64,000 bases of DNA, taken from positions 10,248,001-10,312,000 of the forward strand of contig NC_053185.1 in NCBI RefSeq assembly GCF_905163445.1. The letters are read 5' to 3'. Below the pieces are notes generated by a model. It saw nothing but the letters and a program-made list of their open reading frames with translations, ran no database searches and was not told where the DNA came from. The translations under genes were made by a program, and so were the position numbers. Positions 42,501-45,660 of this stretch are shown piece after piece (the stretch's first letter is position 1; each line of letters starts with the position of its first letter). The DNA is from Pararge aegeria (Eukaryota > Arthropoda > Insecta > Lepidoptera > Nymphalidae).

Positions 42501-42906
42501 TATTTTTCTTATTTAGGTAAACTGTCGCGGATACGACGCGTTTGGAAAGCGCAGAAAACGAGAAATAGTCGAAAGTGAGGGTCCCCTAGCGGGACAACTT
42601 CGAGAGGAGGTGACAGTAGAGTCAAATCAGATCCTAACGCTTGACAGGCGAGACCTGTCACAAGCAGCCCCGCAACGAGACGGGTCGGGAGCATACGGCA
42701 GCGCTGGCGCCGCGAATGGCCCAGGCGGCGAGGTTTGCGTGTCCGCGGCTGGGTTGGCCGTAGCGTTGGCGTTGACGGCGCTGCTAGCGCTTGTAGCGGT
42801 GGCCGCGGCGGTGGCGTGCTGGCTCGTGGCGTGGCGACGTGCGCGGCCTGCGCCTGCGCCCTTGCCGCATCCGCCCGATTTCCCCAACCCACTGTTTCAG
42901 CGCTGA
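1..42906 (+). CDS. dpy: dumpy (dpy), 3' part: 71 exons, giant EGF/DPY/ZP transmembrane matrix protein
   Basis: Dumpy is a giant apical extracellular-matrix protein that ties epithelial cells to overlying cuticle at muscle attachments, trachea and wing (known from Drosophila). Here the frame is open across 71 exons joined by GT-AG introns, about 9,440 codons, and is incomplete at its 5' end. Exons 1-57 are EGF-DPY-EGF modules: an EGF ending in two cysteines, the DPY core with RPEC, then AC...KC and (D/N)PC, then a second EGF. Exons 58-67 carry simpler DPY-EGF modules. Exons 68-71 carry a ZP domain (polymerisation), RRKR furin-like site, transmembrane helix and short tail. Class names used below (A, B, C1, C2, D, E) are mine and follow the repeating order. 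The Thr/Pro-rich region known from fly Dumpy is not in this window. The identification rests on the DPY signature plus the terminal ZP and is very secure; exact splice sites are manual. Confidence 0.96.
655..832 (-). repeat. antisense LINE 3' coding fragment in dpy intron 1
   Basis: Read on the minus strand it gives GRRKKSWLRNIREWTG, which I recall as a C-terminal stretch of lepidopteran non-LTR polyproteins. A stop interrupts it near the end. It fills most of the 297-bp intron. Family not determined. Confidence 0.5.
869..1495 (+). CDS. dpy: dpy exon 2: C1 + C2 double module
   Basis: Acceptor TTTTTTAG, linker DIELQVQV, then NPCEPSPCGPNSIC (C1, SHAPQCLC) and PCSPSPCGPNAVC with NPYEGC (C2). 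Two complete modules with no intron between them. Phase 1 at both ends. Confidence 0.95.
1668..1976 (+). CDS. dpy: dpy exon 3: class D module
   Basis: Linker DIPAESR leads into NPCTPSPCGPNSIC. The second EGF has the D signature INHSPICTC and ends RCFK. Donor GTATAT. The first part lacks an ATG, so simple ORF calling truncates this exon. Confidence 0.95.
2056..2382 (+). CDS. dpy: dpy exon 4: class E module
   Basis: Linker VVEVLSVPT, then NPCLPSPCGPFSQC. The second EGF reads SHVSICTC and LEGYVGDPF, the E pattern. It closes the first unit in the window. Donor GTAAGA. Confidence 0.95.
2472..2771 (+). CDS. dpy: dpy exon 5: class A module
   Basis: Linker ESVAT; compact first EGF with NNGACTC; YHGDPYFGC before RPEC; second EGF ends NAFVQC. 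Exactly 300 bp and open throughout. It begins the first complete A-to-E unit. Confidence 0.95.
2864..3169 (+). CDS. dpy: dpy exon 6: class B module
   Basis: Linker DIVPQ, NPCQPSPCGPYSQC, CRPECVASSDC, second EGF INHNPICSC ending FTRC. Donor GTAAGT at 3170, phase 1. Confidence 0.95.
3170..3647. other. dpy intron 6 (478 bp), no recognised element
   Basis: AT-rich sequence ending in a long T tract before the acceptor. The stretch around 3330-3500 looks like a dispersed repeat, but I cannot assign it. Confidence 0.6.
3648..4289 (+). CDS. dpy: dpy exon 7: C1 + C2 double module
   Basis: Long linker PISNEPIEVA after a polypyrimidine-rich acceptor. C1 has SHTAACVC. C2 starts PCTPSPCGSNAEC with GDPYEGC, and its second EGF opens GTCAFNAEC. 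Confidence 0.95.
4368..4682 (+). CDS. dpy: dpy exon 8: class D module
   Basis: Linker ERNEIPT; CPGPCGLNTDC and INHSPICTCK are the D marks; ends SSCYQIT. Preceding intron only 78 bp. Confidence 0.95.
4851..5177 (+). CDS. dpy: dpy exon 9: class E module
   Basis: Linker VPVFTLVPR; DPCIPSPCGPNAQC; second EGF NHVAVCTC ending NAFVQC rather than the usual DPF form. Donor GTAATA. Confidence 0.95.
5178..5698. other. dpy intron 9 (521 bp), nothing recognised
   Basis: No coding frame or repeat I can name. Minus-strand ORFs here run into the exon 10 shadow and are not credible. Confidence 0.6.
5699..5992 (+). CDS. dpy: dpy exon 10: class A module
   Basis: Short linker DEVNL; NDGKCRC loop; NHIPMCSC; ends NAFLEC. 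At 294 bp it is the shortest A-to-E repeat exon in the window. Confidence 0.95.
6086..6391 (+). CDS. dpy: dpy exon 11: class B module
   Basis: Linker EPVNI; CHPEC replaces the common CRPEC in the DPY core; second EGF VNHNPICSC. Donor GTATGT. Confidence 0.95.
6483..7115 (+). CDS. dpy: dpy exon 12: C1 + C2 double module
   Basis: Linker PEKQQDPL; C1 with SHSPICLC; C2 with GSNAICKERNNAGSC and NPYEGC. Donor GTTAGT. Confidence 0.95.
7367..7687 (+). CDS. dpy: dpy exon 13: class D module
   Basis: Linker ESVQLMPSTD; CPKPCGLNTNC; INHSPICSCK; ends TVC plus the linker residues THV. Donor GTAAGT. Confidence 0.95.
7768..8091 (+). CDS. dpy: dpy exon 14: class E module
   Basis: Linker FEPTPDVT; NPCVPSPCGPNAEC; CPGSCGISTSC; NHIPICTC; ends SCRLQPLQ. 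Donor GTACAA is weak but gives the correct phase. Confidence 0.94.
8092..8675. repeat. dpy intron 14: dispersed repeat fragment and 45-bp direct repeats
   Basis: About 8205-8365 resembles a repeat I recall as common in moths (starting near TTATTCCACTACAAGTTAGC). Two 45-bp copies, 8385-8429 and 8514-8558, share CGCTTCATCAGAT and GCCGTCGTAA with a few mismatches. Confidence 0.5.
8676..8978 (+). CDS. dpy: dpy exon 15: class A module
   Basis: Linker VEPIVVD; first EGF is ACTNVRCGSNAEC, lacking the usual PSPCG; INGQCQC loop; NHIPMCTC. Donor GTACGT. Confidence 0.95.
9061..9369 (+). CDS. dpy: dpy exon 16: class B module
   Basis: Linker APAFEH; SSEICGPNSQC in place of PSPCGPNSQC; INHNPICAC. Donor GTAAGT. 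Confidence 0.95.
9495..10121 (+). CDS. dpy: dpy exon 17: C1 + C2 double module
   Basis: The acceptor TTTAAG is unusual (AAG rather than CAG/TAG) but phase and homology fix it. C1 has SHSAMCVC; C2 has GSNAVC and NPYESC. Confidence 0.93.
10328..10639 (+). CDS. dpy: dpy exon 18: class D module
   Basis: Linker LQSEPVN; PSQCGPNSQC; CPGPCGQKAEC; FHHNPICSC, a drifted version of the D signature. Confidence 0.95.
10792..11121 (+). CDS. dpy: dpy exon 19: class E module
   Basis: Linker VPSPQLEEHR; CPGSCGSNAKC; NHVAICTCLDGY; ends LKPVQ. Acceptor AACAG at 10791. Confidence 0.95.
11200..11496 (+). CDS. dpy: dpy exon 20: class A module
   Basis: Linker DVTI; NNGECSC; NHVPMCSC; GNSFVSC replaces GNAF. Donor GTAAGA. 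Confidence 0.95.
11646..11683. repeat. short hairpin in dpy intron 20
   Basis: Arms GATAGGACGAA and TTCGTCCTATC pair around a loop of about ten bases. Probably part of a small dispersed repeat. Confidence 0.5.
11748..12053 (+). CDS. dpy: dpy exon 21: class B module
   Basis: Linker VPLAA; CRHEC instead of CRPEC in the DPY core; VSHNPICSC; ends RCIP. Donor GTAAGT. Confidence 0.95.
12171..12809 (+). CDS. dpy: dpy exon 22: C1 + C2 double module
   Basis: Linker PLETPQQV; C1 with SHTPNCLC; C2 with GSNAICKERNNVGSC and NPYEGC. Donor GTAGGC. Confidence 0.95.
12899..13525 (+). CDS. dpy: dpy exon 23: D + E modules fused
   Basis: Linker EIQLHT, D module with INHSPICTC, then the bridge VYIPEEQHNPC and an E module with CPGLCGINAQC. 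The D/E intron of other units is missing here. Confidence 0.95.
13611..13919 (+). CDS. dpy: dpy exon 24: class A module
   Basis: Linker EIVNDVT; NDGICSC; an extra residue in PCNSGVCAPNAIC; NHVPMCKC. Donor GTAATA. Confidence 0.95.
14031..14960 (+). CDS. dpy: dpy exon 25: B + C1 + C2 triple module
   Basis: At 930 bp this is the largest A-to-E repeat exon. It joins a B module (INHNPICSC), C1 (SHFPSCYC) and C2 (GANALC, NPYEGC) without introns. Confidence 0.95.
15109..15423 (+). CDS. dpy: dpy exon 26: class D module
   Basis: Linker QTLETPMN; CHPEC; CGVNSEC; INHSPICNCK; ends RCNPL. Donor GTGAGT. Confidence 0.95.
15518..15853 (+). CDS. dpy: dpy exon 27: class E module
   Basis: Long linker PPVANAVLEPYK; NPCIPSPCGPNSIC; SRHTPMCTC; ends KPKPQ. 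Confidence 0.95.
15998..16297 (+). CDS. dpy: dpy exon 28: class A module
   Basis: Linker EFDTTD; NDGLCSC; EHQGDPYIEC; NHIPMCSC; ends NAFYGC. Followed by a 683-bp intron. Confidence 0.95.
16395..16521. repeat. 63-bp tandem duplication in dpy intron 28
   Basis: CCCTTTCTAAGATTTACA begins at 16398 and recurs at 16461. The two copies differ by a few substitutions. The rest of this 683-bp intron holds nothing I recognise. Confidence 0.75.
16981..17286 (+). CDS. dpy: dpy exon 29: class B module
   Basis: Linker VPIIS; NPCVPSPCGPNSQC; VKHNPICTC; ends RCLPF. Donor GTAAGT opens the longest intron of the A-to-E region. Confidence 0.95.
17616..18013. mobile_element. MITE-like foldback in dpy intron 29
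   Basis: Two arms of about 100 bp lie in inverted orientation around a central spacer. A perfect 34-nt block (17646-17679, starting TCCTAAAAATATGAGC) is mirrored at 17946-17979. The ends are (C/A)ACAAGTTCAAAA inverted. No transposase. I could not define a target duplication. Confidence 0.65.
18026..18140 (-). repeat. antisense LINE (RTE-like) fragment in dpy intron 29
   Basis: On the minus strand it reads WKRAGHIDR followed by RRWSPKV, close to the AGHIAR...DGRW region I recall near the C terminus of RTE-type polyproteins. About 115 bp, directly after the foldback. Confidence 0.5.
18199..18831 (+). CDS. dpy: dpy exon 30: C1 + C2 double module
   Basis: Linker SPVEMDT; C1 with SHSPICFC; C2 with GANAVC and DPYEGC; ends RKCDLLK. 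Donor GTAGTT. Confidence 0.95.
18900..19211 (+). CDS. dpy: dpy exon 31: class D module
   Basis: Linker ELHQEPA; IPNPCGPNSVC; CPGHCGTNTDC; THSPICSCK. Donor GTAAGT. Confidence 0.95.
19311..19643 (+). CDS. dpy: dpy exon 32: class E module
   Basis: Linker PPVQFIPDTQR; TPNPCGENSIC; CPGSCGQSAIC; NHYPACTC; ends VTPIQ. Confidence 0.95.
19729..20028 (+). CDS. dpy: dpy exon 33: class A module
   Basis: Linker DVPLQ; NNGVCTC; YYGDPYVGC; CKPEC replaces CRPEC; NHIPICTC. Donor GTAAGT. Confidence 0.95.
20144..20446 (+). CDS. dpy: dpy exon 34: class B module
   Basis: Linker IVQVL; NPSPCGPNSQC; VNHNPICSC. Donor GTTTGT at 20447 is chosen over GTATAC at 20451 because only the former keeps phase 1. Confidence 0.91.
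20533..20850 (+). CDS. dpy: dpy exon 35: C1 module alone
   Basis: Linker VAVPLVPV; CHPECISNSEC; SHALVCSC. Here C1 is separated from C2 by an intron. A second in-phase acceptor lies 6 nt downstream (see findings). Confidence 0.93.
21036..21356 (+). CDS. dpy: dpy exon 36: C2 module alone
   Basis: Linker DSVIEYN; SPCEPSPCGLNAEC; GDPYEGC; CPGICAPNAIC; ends YSYC. It completes the C pair begun in exon 35. Confidence 0.95.
21463..21765 (+). CDS. dpy: dpy exon 37: class D module
   Basis: Linker DIVKVT; PCTPSPCGPNSQC; IGHNPMCSC; ends YCMP. Donor GTGAGT. Confidence 0.95.
21874..22203 (+). CDS. dpy: dpy exon 38: class E module
   Basis: Proline-rich linker QSVAISPPPQV; CPGACGSNAQC; NHLPICSC. Donor GTCGGT is non-consensus but the only one that keeps phase 1. 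Confidence 0.9.
22288..22587 (+). CDS. dpy: dpy exon 39: class A module
   Basis: Linker DVELI; NDGVCSC; YYGDPHFGC; CKPEC; NHIPVCSC; ends DPFHYC instead of the usual GNAF ending. Confidence 0.95.
22668..22973 (+). CDS. dpy: dpy exon 40: class B module
   Basis: Linker EVVNRN; DPSPCGPFSQC; VNHNPVCTC. Donor GTTGGT, again set by phase. Confidence 0.92.
23064..23705 (+). CDS. dpy: dpy exon 41: C1 + C2 double module
   Basis: Linker VAQPTVKV; C1 with SHTPICLC; C2 with GANAECREQNDIGSC; CKPEC in the second DPY core; ends FKPQ. Confidence 0.95.
23706..24037. other. dpy intron 41 (332 bp), nothing recognised
   Basis: AT-rich, no open frame, no repeat structure noticed. Confidence 0.6.
24038..24667 (+). 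CDS. dpy: dpy exon 42: D + E modules fused
   Basis: Linker VENV; D module with CPRGCGVNTNC and IKHNPICSCK; bridge ETKPSKVEPSNPC; E module with CLGSCGLSAVC and NHVPMCSC. Confidence 0.95.
24782..25087 (+). CDS. dpy: dpy exon 43: class A module
   Basis: Linker EILQEI; SNNGECKC; YHGDPYFSC; NHVAVCSC; ends NSFTEC. Donor GTAAGT. Confidence 0.95.
25088..25486. other. dpy intron 43 (399 bp), nothing assigned
   Basis: Contains a weak inverted pair (ACCGCT...AGTAAAC with GTTTACTAGCGGT) near 25170-25230. Otherwise featureless. Confidence 0.5.
25487..25783 (+). CDS. dpy: dpy exon 44: class B module
   Basis: Short linker NTIIR; DPSPCGPNSMC; RNHNPICSC; ends FTHCY. Acceptor TTTAAG lacks the usual C/T before AG. 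Confidence 0.93.
25784..26241. other. dpy intron 44 (458 bp), nothing recognised
   Basis: AT-rich intron with a normal pyrimidine tract and no recognisable element. Confidence 0.6.
26242..26895 (+). CDS. dpy: dpy exon 45: C1 + C2 double module
   Basis: Linker VQIIEELPS; ASSPCGPNSIC with a slightly longer loop; CKREC replaces CRPEC; C2 as AAPCGTNARC; ends HNIIYEP. Longest C double exon (654 bp). Confidence 0.95.
26977..27285 (+). CDS. dpy: dpy exon 46: class D module
   Basis: Linker TPAPQR; VPNPCGSNSIC; CIGVCGQNANC; INHSPICSC; open through to donor GTAAGA. Confidence 0.95.
27375..27695 (+). CDS. dpy: dpy exon 47: class E module
   Basis: Linker DVPSSDI; NPCTPSPCGPNSIC; CKPEC; HQHSAVCSC; ends SCYTIEVI. 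Confidence 0.95.
27780..28085 (+). CDS. dpy: dpy exon 48: class A module
   Basis: Linker EHVPTVYD; NPSPCGANTDC; NEGVCTC; CLNLCGQNATC; NHIPMCSC; ends NAFFAC. Confidence 0.95.
28192..28503 (+). CDS. dpy: dpy exon 49: class B module
   Basis: Linker VEQEKQ; NPCVPSPCGPNSQC; HNHKPICYC, a diverged B signature. Donor GTAAGT. Confidence 0.95.
28592..28906 (+). CDS. dpy: dpy exon 50: C1 module alone
   Basis: Linker YEIPATKL; PCTPSPCGPNSLC; SHSPLCSC; ends ECHLIK. C1 and C2 are split here as in exons 35/36. Confidence 0.95.
29031..29357 (+). CDS. dpy: dpy exon 51: C2 module alone
   Basis: Linker VSIQIPTAQV; SPNPCGPNAICQERNEAASC; NPYEGC; NHVAKCYC. Completes the pair with exon 50. Confidence 0.95.
29435..30058 (+). 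CDS. dpy: dpy exon 52: D + E modules fused
   Basis: Linker ENPRDQ; D module with HRHSPYCTC; bridge VPIFTTPVSSSC; E module with CSPEC instead of CRPEC and NHLAICTC. Last regular D/E pair. Confidence 0.95.
30318..30623 (+). CDS. dpy: dpy exon 53: class A module, last of the series
   Basis: Linker DITTVPL; DACATSSCGINAIC; DNGTCSC; NHLAICEC. Donor GTTTGT. After this exon the regular order breaks down. Confidence 0.95.
30707..31009 (+). CDS. dpy: dpy exon 54: diverged module in B position
   Basis: Linker APTVT; SPNPCGPNSIC; loop CRSAMYEEPPSC lost the usual glycine; KSHSAICTC. It fits neither B nor E cleanly. Confidence 0.94.
31095..31403 (+). CDS. dpy: dpy exon 55: diverged EGF-DPY-EGF module
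   Basis: Linker VFGIEADTK; PCPDCGPNADC is shortened; compact loop IDRICRC; AHEPRCSC. Tryptophan in the DPY core (SSDCDWKFMC) is unusual here. Confidence 0.94.
31676..31990 (+). CDS. dpy: dpy exon 56: diverged module, glycine variant
   Basis: LRPPNDPC; PSPCGPGAIC with GPG in place of GPN; CRPECVADSDC; NHIPLCSC; ends NAFERC. Donor GTATAT. Confidence 0.94.
32249..32548 (+). CDS. dpy: dpy exon 57: diverged module, glycine variant
   Basis: Almost no linker (APPC); PSPCGPGALC; GTSGDAASTGC loop; CRPECVVSSEC; DHAPICSC. Pairs with exon 56 in the GPG variant. Confidence 0.94.
32649..33128 (+). CDS. dpy: dpy exon 58: truncated EGF plus two DPY-EGF modules
   Basis: Linker DTPPTSPTVF, then NPCDPNPCGPHGTC and RDGFCTYPEC: the loop between the first EGF and the DPY core is missing. 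A module follows with RHSAVCSC, then PECLRDEQC starts a DPY-EGF unit without the PSPCGPN cap. Confidence 0.94.
33246..33602 (+). CDS. dpy: dpy exon 59: two DPY-EGF modules
   Basis: VQCHSNNDC opens the first; LRVRCGPEAHC and GDPWTGC; DECTVDEDC opens the second; CFGACAPEALC; RHAPVCEC. Donor GTAATT. Confidence 0.94.
33603..34115. other. dpy intron 59 (513 bp), nothing recognised
   Basis: A somewhat GC-richer patch around 33725-33860 may be a repeat fragment, but I cannot place it. Confidence 0.5.
34116..34319 (+). CDS. dpy: dpy exon 60: DPY-EGF module with LPxRT insert
   Basis: VQDKSEC; CDSSSCGTRAVC; NTLPFRTLVCEC is the first of five long-loop EGFs with this motif; ends QCSP. Donor GTAAGT. Confidence 0.94.
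34320..34754. other. dpy intron 60 (435 bp) with small tandem repeat
   Basis: AGTTTAAAACCAG(A/G)TAAA occurs twice near 34678-34725. Nothing else recognised. Confidence 0.5.
34755..34937 (+). CDS. dpy: dpy exon 61: single DPY-EGF module
   Basis: RGQCEQNSQC; CASGACGVGAEC; AHRASCTC; GDPNVAC. At 183 bp it ties with exon 68 as the shortest exon. Donor GTACGT. Confidence 0.92.
34938..35401. other. dpy intron 61 (464 bp), nothing recognised
   Basis: AT-rich, no coding or repeat signal noticed. Confidence 0.5.
35402..35590 (+). CDS. dpy: dpy exon 62: single DPY-EGF module, GC-rich
   Basis: SVSGPMC; CAGACGAGALC; AHRARCRC; GDPSRAC. Codons end mostly in G or C, unlike the AT-rich repeat exons. Confidence 0.93.
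35591..36454. other. dpy intron 62 (864 bp), possible decayed repeat
   Basis: GCCTAAT words appear near 35670, 35775 and, inverted, near 35995, which might mark an old inverted-repeat element. Not strong enough to call. Confidence 0.35.
36455..37219 (+). CDS. dpy: dpy exon 63: four DPY-EGF modules
   Basis: Modules begin at PECTSNDNC, GVCHYNEDC, DECSSDADC and AECSADLDC. The third carries DILPLRAVACVC, a drifted LPxRT loop. The fourth ends GNPRIEC. Donor GTTAGT. Confidence 0.95.
37220..37689. other. dpy intron 63 (470 bp), nothing recognised
   Basis: AT-rich intron with a T-rich tract before the acceptor at 37688. Confidence 0.5.
37690..37887 (+). CDS. dpy: dpy exon 64: single DPY-EGF module
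   Basis: ESRQPSILEC; CVDSCGPGALC; KHKPYCSC; GNANIRC. Donor GTAAGT at 37888. Confidence 0.94.
37972..38163 (+). CDS. dpy: dpy exon 65: single DPY-EGF module, short CxCG form
   Basis: PSQDMIPVGC; the DPY/EGF junction is NPCICGTNAEC, two to three residues shorter than usual; RHHPVCYC; GNPYIGC. Confidence 0.94.
38375..40477 (+). CDS. dpy: dpy exon 66: eleven DPY-EGF modules in one exon
   Basis: This 2103-bp exon encodes 11 DPY-EGF modules without interruption. Modules 3, 7 and 11 carry the long loop (SIPFRTLLC, TLPVRTMLC, TLPVRTMIC). Modules 4 and 8, which follow them, have the short junction (PCNCG, PCDCG). This gives a four-module period. It is by far the largest exon in the window and the only one with so many modules. 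Donor GTAAGT. Confidence 0.96.
40587..40975 (+). CDS. dpy: dpy exon 67: last EGF-like modules and juxta-ZP linker
   Basis: PPGTKC; CVCDTGRGYTLRGDTC; GGCRADDDC with CEAEPCGLFATC; SHRSRCTC. Then a cysteine-free linker with two N-glycosylation sequons (NAT, NIT) and DMQ, after which the ZP begins. First intron of phase 0. Confidence 0.95.
41221..41403 (+). CDS. dpy: dpy exon 68: ZP-N domain, first half
   Basis: VHCLANGVSVSLKI and GVLYVKGYSKDERC match the start of a ZP domain; GDCGLVHVN gives the third cysteine. Sixty-one codons, phase 0 at both ends. Confidence 0.96.
41621..41891 (+). CDS. dpy: dpy exon 69: ZP-N end and start of ZP-C
   Basis: FHIKCIYQ supplies the fourth ZP-N cysteine; PPPTCSMRI starts ZP-C; LQVDVQPS matches the usual beta-strand. 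Ends phase 1. Confidence 0.95.
42049..42293 (+). CDS. dpy: dpy exon 70: ZP-C domain core
   Basis: GGFARSCIAKTS, DEDGCATDK, FQCNIRVCFGKCQP supply five cysteines in typical arthropod ZP-C spacing. The polymerising domain acts outside the cell. Ends phase 0. Confidence 0.96.
42517..42906 (+). CDS. dpy: dpy exon 71: ZP end, furin site, transmembrane helix, tail, stop
   Basis: VNCRGYD ends the ZP domain. RRKR followed by E (42550-42561) is a furin-like site, known in ZP proteins to release the ectodomain. A hydrophobic Ala/Leu/Val helix spans about 42745-42831. A 23-residue Pro/Arg-rich tail ends in NPLFQR and TGA. The exon is much richer in G+C than the rest of the gene. Confidence 0.96.
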   Translation, partial: VNCRGYDAFGKRRKREIVESEGPLAGQLREEVTVESNQILTLDRRDLSQAAPQRDGSGAYGSAGAANGPGGEVCVSAAGLAVALALTALLALVAVAAAVACWLVAWRRARPAPAPLPHPPDFPNPLFQR

Positions 42907-43260
42907 GCAGTTATCCCAGCTAGTCCTACGTCCCGCTCCTCCATCGGCGCCGGGCAGGTGTCGGCTCTTTCTCTCTCACTCACTCGGTTTAATATGTGCG
43001 CCGCCGGAGGACCGACGGGCGAGGGCCCTGCGAGCGCTGCGGCATCATAGCCGCCTCCCTCGTTCGCGCTCGTAGCGCCCTAAATTAGATTACTTTAATT
43101 TTATTTTTATCTCGATTAACTTAGTATTGTCGCCTCCTCTGAACTTTGTGATAATTAATAAATATTCAACACCATAATTTGTAAAATAAATATTGACTTT
43201 AGATTTTAAGCAATTATTAATAAAATTAAATATTATAATTAAAAATTAAAAGATTGTTTT
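42907..43260 (+). other. dpy: dpy 3' UTR with clustered poly(A) signals
   Basis: After TGA the sequence is GC-rich to about 43080 and then turns AT-rich. AATAAA occurs at 43157-43162, 43185-43190 and about 43219-43224. Any of these could end the transcript; which one is used cannot be told from sequence. Confidence 0.65.
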
Positions 43261-43568
43261 ATTTACGCACATTGTGTTTGTGGAATAAACAACCTTTATC
43301 TGCATGGTCAGGTTTGCTGAATTTTCCAAAAAAAATGCTTTAAGGTACGGTGATGACTACCTACTTGGGGGTTCACAAGGGGCTATCTCATTAGTCCGTC
43401 ACCACTCAGTCTATCGTCAATCAGACTATTATGTTTTTGAAAAACTAAATTGGTAACTGGGTTCTATACTCGGACCTTTTCTATTCCTTGTTTACAATAG
43501 TGACCTTCCTTATCTTTCTTAATAAAGTAGTACATAGTAAAGTACATGCTTACTTAAAATTAAAAACC

Positions 43569-44230
43569 TCAGAATGGAATTGGGGCTGCCCCATACACTT
43601 CGCACCACAAACTCGCATCTATTTCGCATAGAGGCGTTAAAACAGTCTGTCCGTGCGTCCGTGAACATACGGCATCCATAACAACACTAAGAGCATTATT
43701 ATTAAGGCGCGGGACCACTTTTCTTATTTTTCGTGTAATTAGCCCGCAGGCTGCACGTAATGCGTGCAACGCTTTCATATTAGCTCTAACCGACATAGCC
43801 ACTCCCTTTTGATACCAGCATCGTCCTTGAGGTCGGTGGTAATGATTTGACCCAGGTATAGAGTTCCTCTGCTGGTTCACTGTGCCTCCGACAGTAACTC
43901 GCGCGTCCTCAGGGTGTTTTTCACCAGCGGCCTCAAGAACATATATCTGCGACACGCGTACTCCTCACAAGTCTGGACTAGCTTCTTCAACCCACAGATC
44001 GACGCGCTCAGCAGCACCATGCCGTCAGCTTAACTCAAGTTAGTCATACAAATGCCATCGACATGGCCGCCGATGTGCTGGCCACTAAGCGTGACGATCA
44101 ACTCGTTCACGTACAAATTGAATAGAGTAGGAGACGATACTCCACCCTGTCTTACACCGCACTTAAGTTGGTATGAATCCGTCATTGCCCCCGCCCATCG
44201 AGCATTATTGGACTAGCGCGCGTAACATTG
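43569..44230 (-). pseudogene. dead non-LTR reverse transcriptase fragment
   Basis: On the minus strand, coding order runs from 44230 down. VRQGGVSSPTLFNLYVNEL is an RT domain block. The next block, normally YADD, reads stop-ADG-MVLLS, so the catalytic tyrosine codon is TAA and one aspartate is glycine. Downstream remnants follow in a 128-codon open stretch with scrambled similarity. Intergenic between dpy and ine, oriented against both. Confidence 0.7.
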
Positions 44231-44767
44231 GAACAATATAGGTTTGAAGCTAATATTATGGTTCTAAACGGAAAAAAATGCATAAAACAAACGCTAATCA
44301 TTTGGATTGAATCTGGTGAATACGGCTTATTTTCTGAAAATAATATGTTCTAAAAAATATATCTAAATTGAAGCGAAAATGAAACTGCAAAAATTTGAAC
44401 ATAAGAAGTAAAACAATTGCAGTGCAATATACTTCATAAGACCAGTCATGTAAAGAAAAAAAGGGAAAGGAAGTTGTATACAAAATTTACAATAAGCTAC
44501 CGGTTGATATCTTGGAGATAAGCCTTAAGAAGTTGTATTATCAAAGTTTGTATTAAATGTTAGCTTATAGAAAAGTCCTATTGTAGTATAAAGGACTAAG
44601 TTAATGATAAAAAACGTTTGGGTGTGAATTATTTATTGCTCTATCTAAGTGGCTTCTCAAATAGTTTTCATATTTTATAATTTTTTACTTTGATTTCGTT
44701 AATTTGTTTGCAGAATTGTTCTATGAGTATAATCTGGGTCATGAATTAGTACTTAGTTATTCGTTTT

Positions 44768-45660
44768 ATCATCATCATCATCAGCCTGCAAGCATCCACT
44801 GTTGGACACAAGTCTTGCCGAGAGCACGCCACCACACACGGCTCTCCGCATTTCTCATCCAGCCGCTTCCAGCTACCGTTTTAAGGTCATGCGTCCATCG
44901 GGCTGGAGGTCGTCCCACAGTGCGCCTACCGGTCTCTCTTTCTCGGTTCTCCACTCCAGAACACGTCTAACCCAACAGCCATCGGTTCTACGACAGACAT
45001 GACCCGCCTTCTTCCACTTCAGCCTGCTTATTGCAGGATACACTCATTAATTACCTTCGTCTTTTCGCTTTGGGGTATCGGCGAGTAGAATACCTGACTA
45101 AGTTTTCCGAATGCTGCCCAACCCAGCTGAATCCTTCTGACATCTTCCTTTTCGTAGTTATTTCTACCGAGCTGTATAACCTGACCTTGGTAGTTATTCT
45201 TGCACAACTTCGATGCTGACATTGTCAACGGTAACGGATCTCGGGATGGCGTACTCATTAAACATGACTTTAGTTTTTTCCATGTTCATCATGAAACCCA
45301 CACATCATGAAACACAACGTCTGGAAGAATAGCTGAGGTCAGTTAGCATTTTTTAAGGTTTTGCAGCGAGTCTTATCAGGATGTCGTCCGCAAATCACAG
45401 CGCCGGTGAATCCAGGATAGCCCAGGTTTTTTTGTTAAAGGCTTTTTTGTAGTCCACAAACGCTAGACAAAGTAGGAGATAATACTCCTGGACTTTCTGC
45501 ATAATCTGCCATAGTATGTATGTTGTTTACGGTACTGTAGCCTTTGCGATACCCAGTCTGCCCCGGGGGCTGGAACTCGTCAATCCTTCGGGCCAGACAA
45601 TCTGTAATAATCCTTGATAGAAGTTTATAAATGTGCCTCAGAAGTGTTACATGGTCTGTA
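44768..45660 (-). pseudogene. RTE-type LINE remnant, 3' half
   Basis: Minus-strand blocks, in coding order: QPPGQTGYRKG and LCLAFVDYKKAF (RT core, near 45435-45560), QLGRNNYEKEDVRRIQLGWA (near 45120-45180), then GRRTVGRPPARWTHDL and GWMRNAESRVWWR near the C terminus. The copy ends in a short (TGA)n tail (five ATC units on the plus strand, 44768-44782), typical of RTE elements. Frames are broken by indels. Confidence 0.75.

Noticed and set aside
42509..43075. Several overlapping ORFs in the GC-rich dpy end, including Ala/Pro/Arg-rich frames on both strands
   Set aside because: High G+C removes stop codons by chance. Only the frame continuing the ZP domain is supported.
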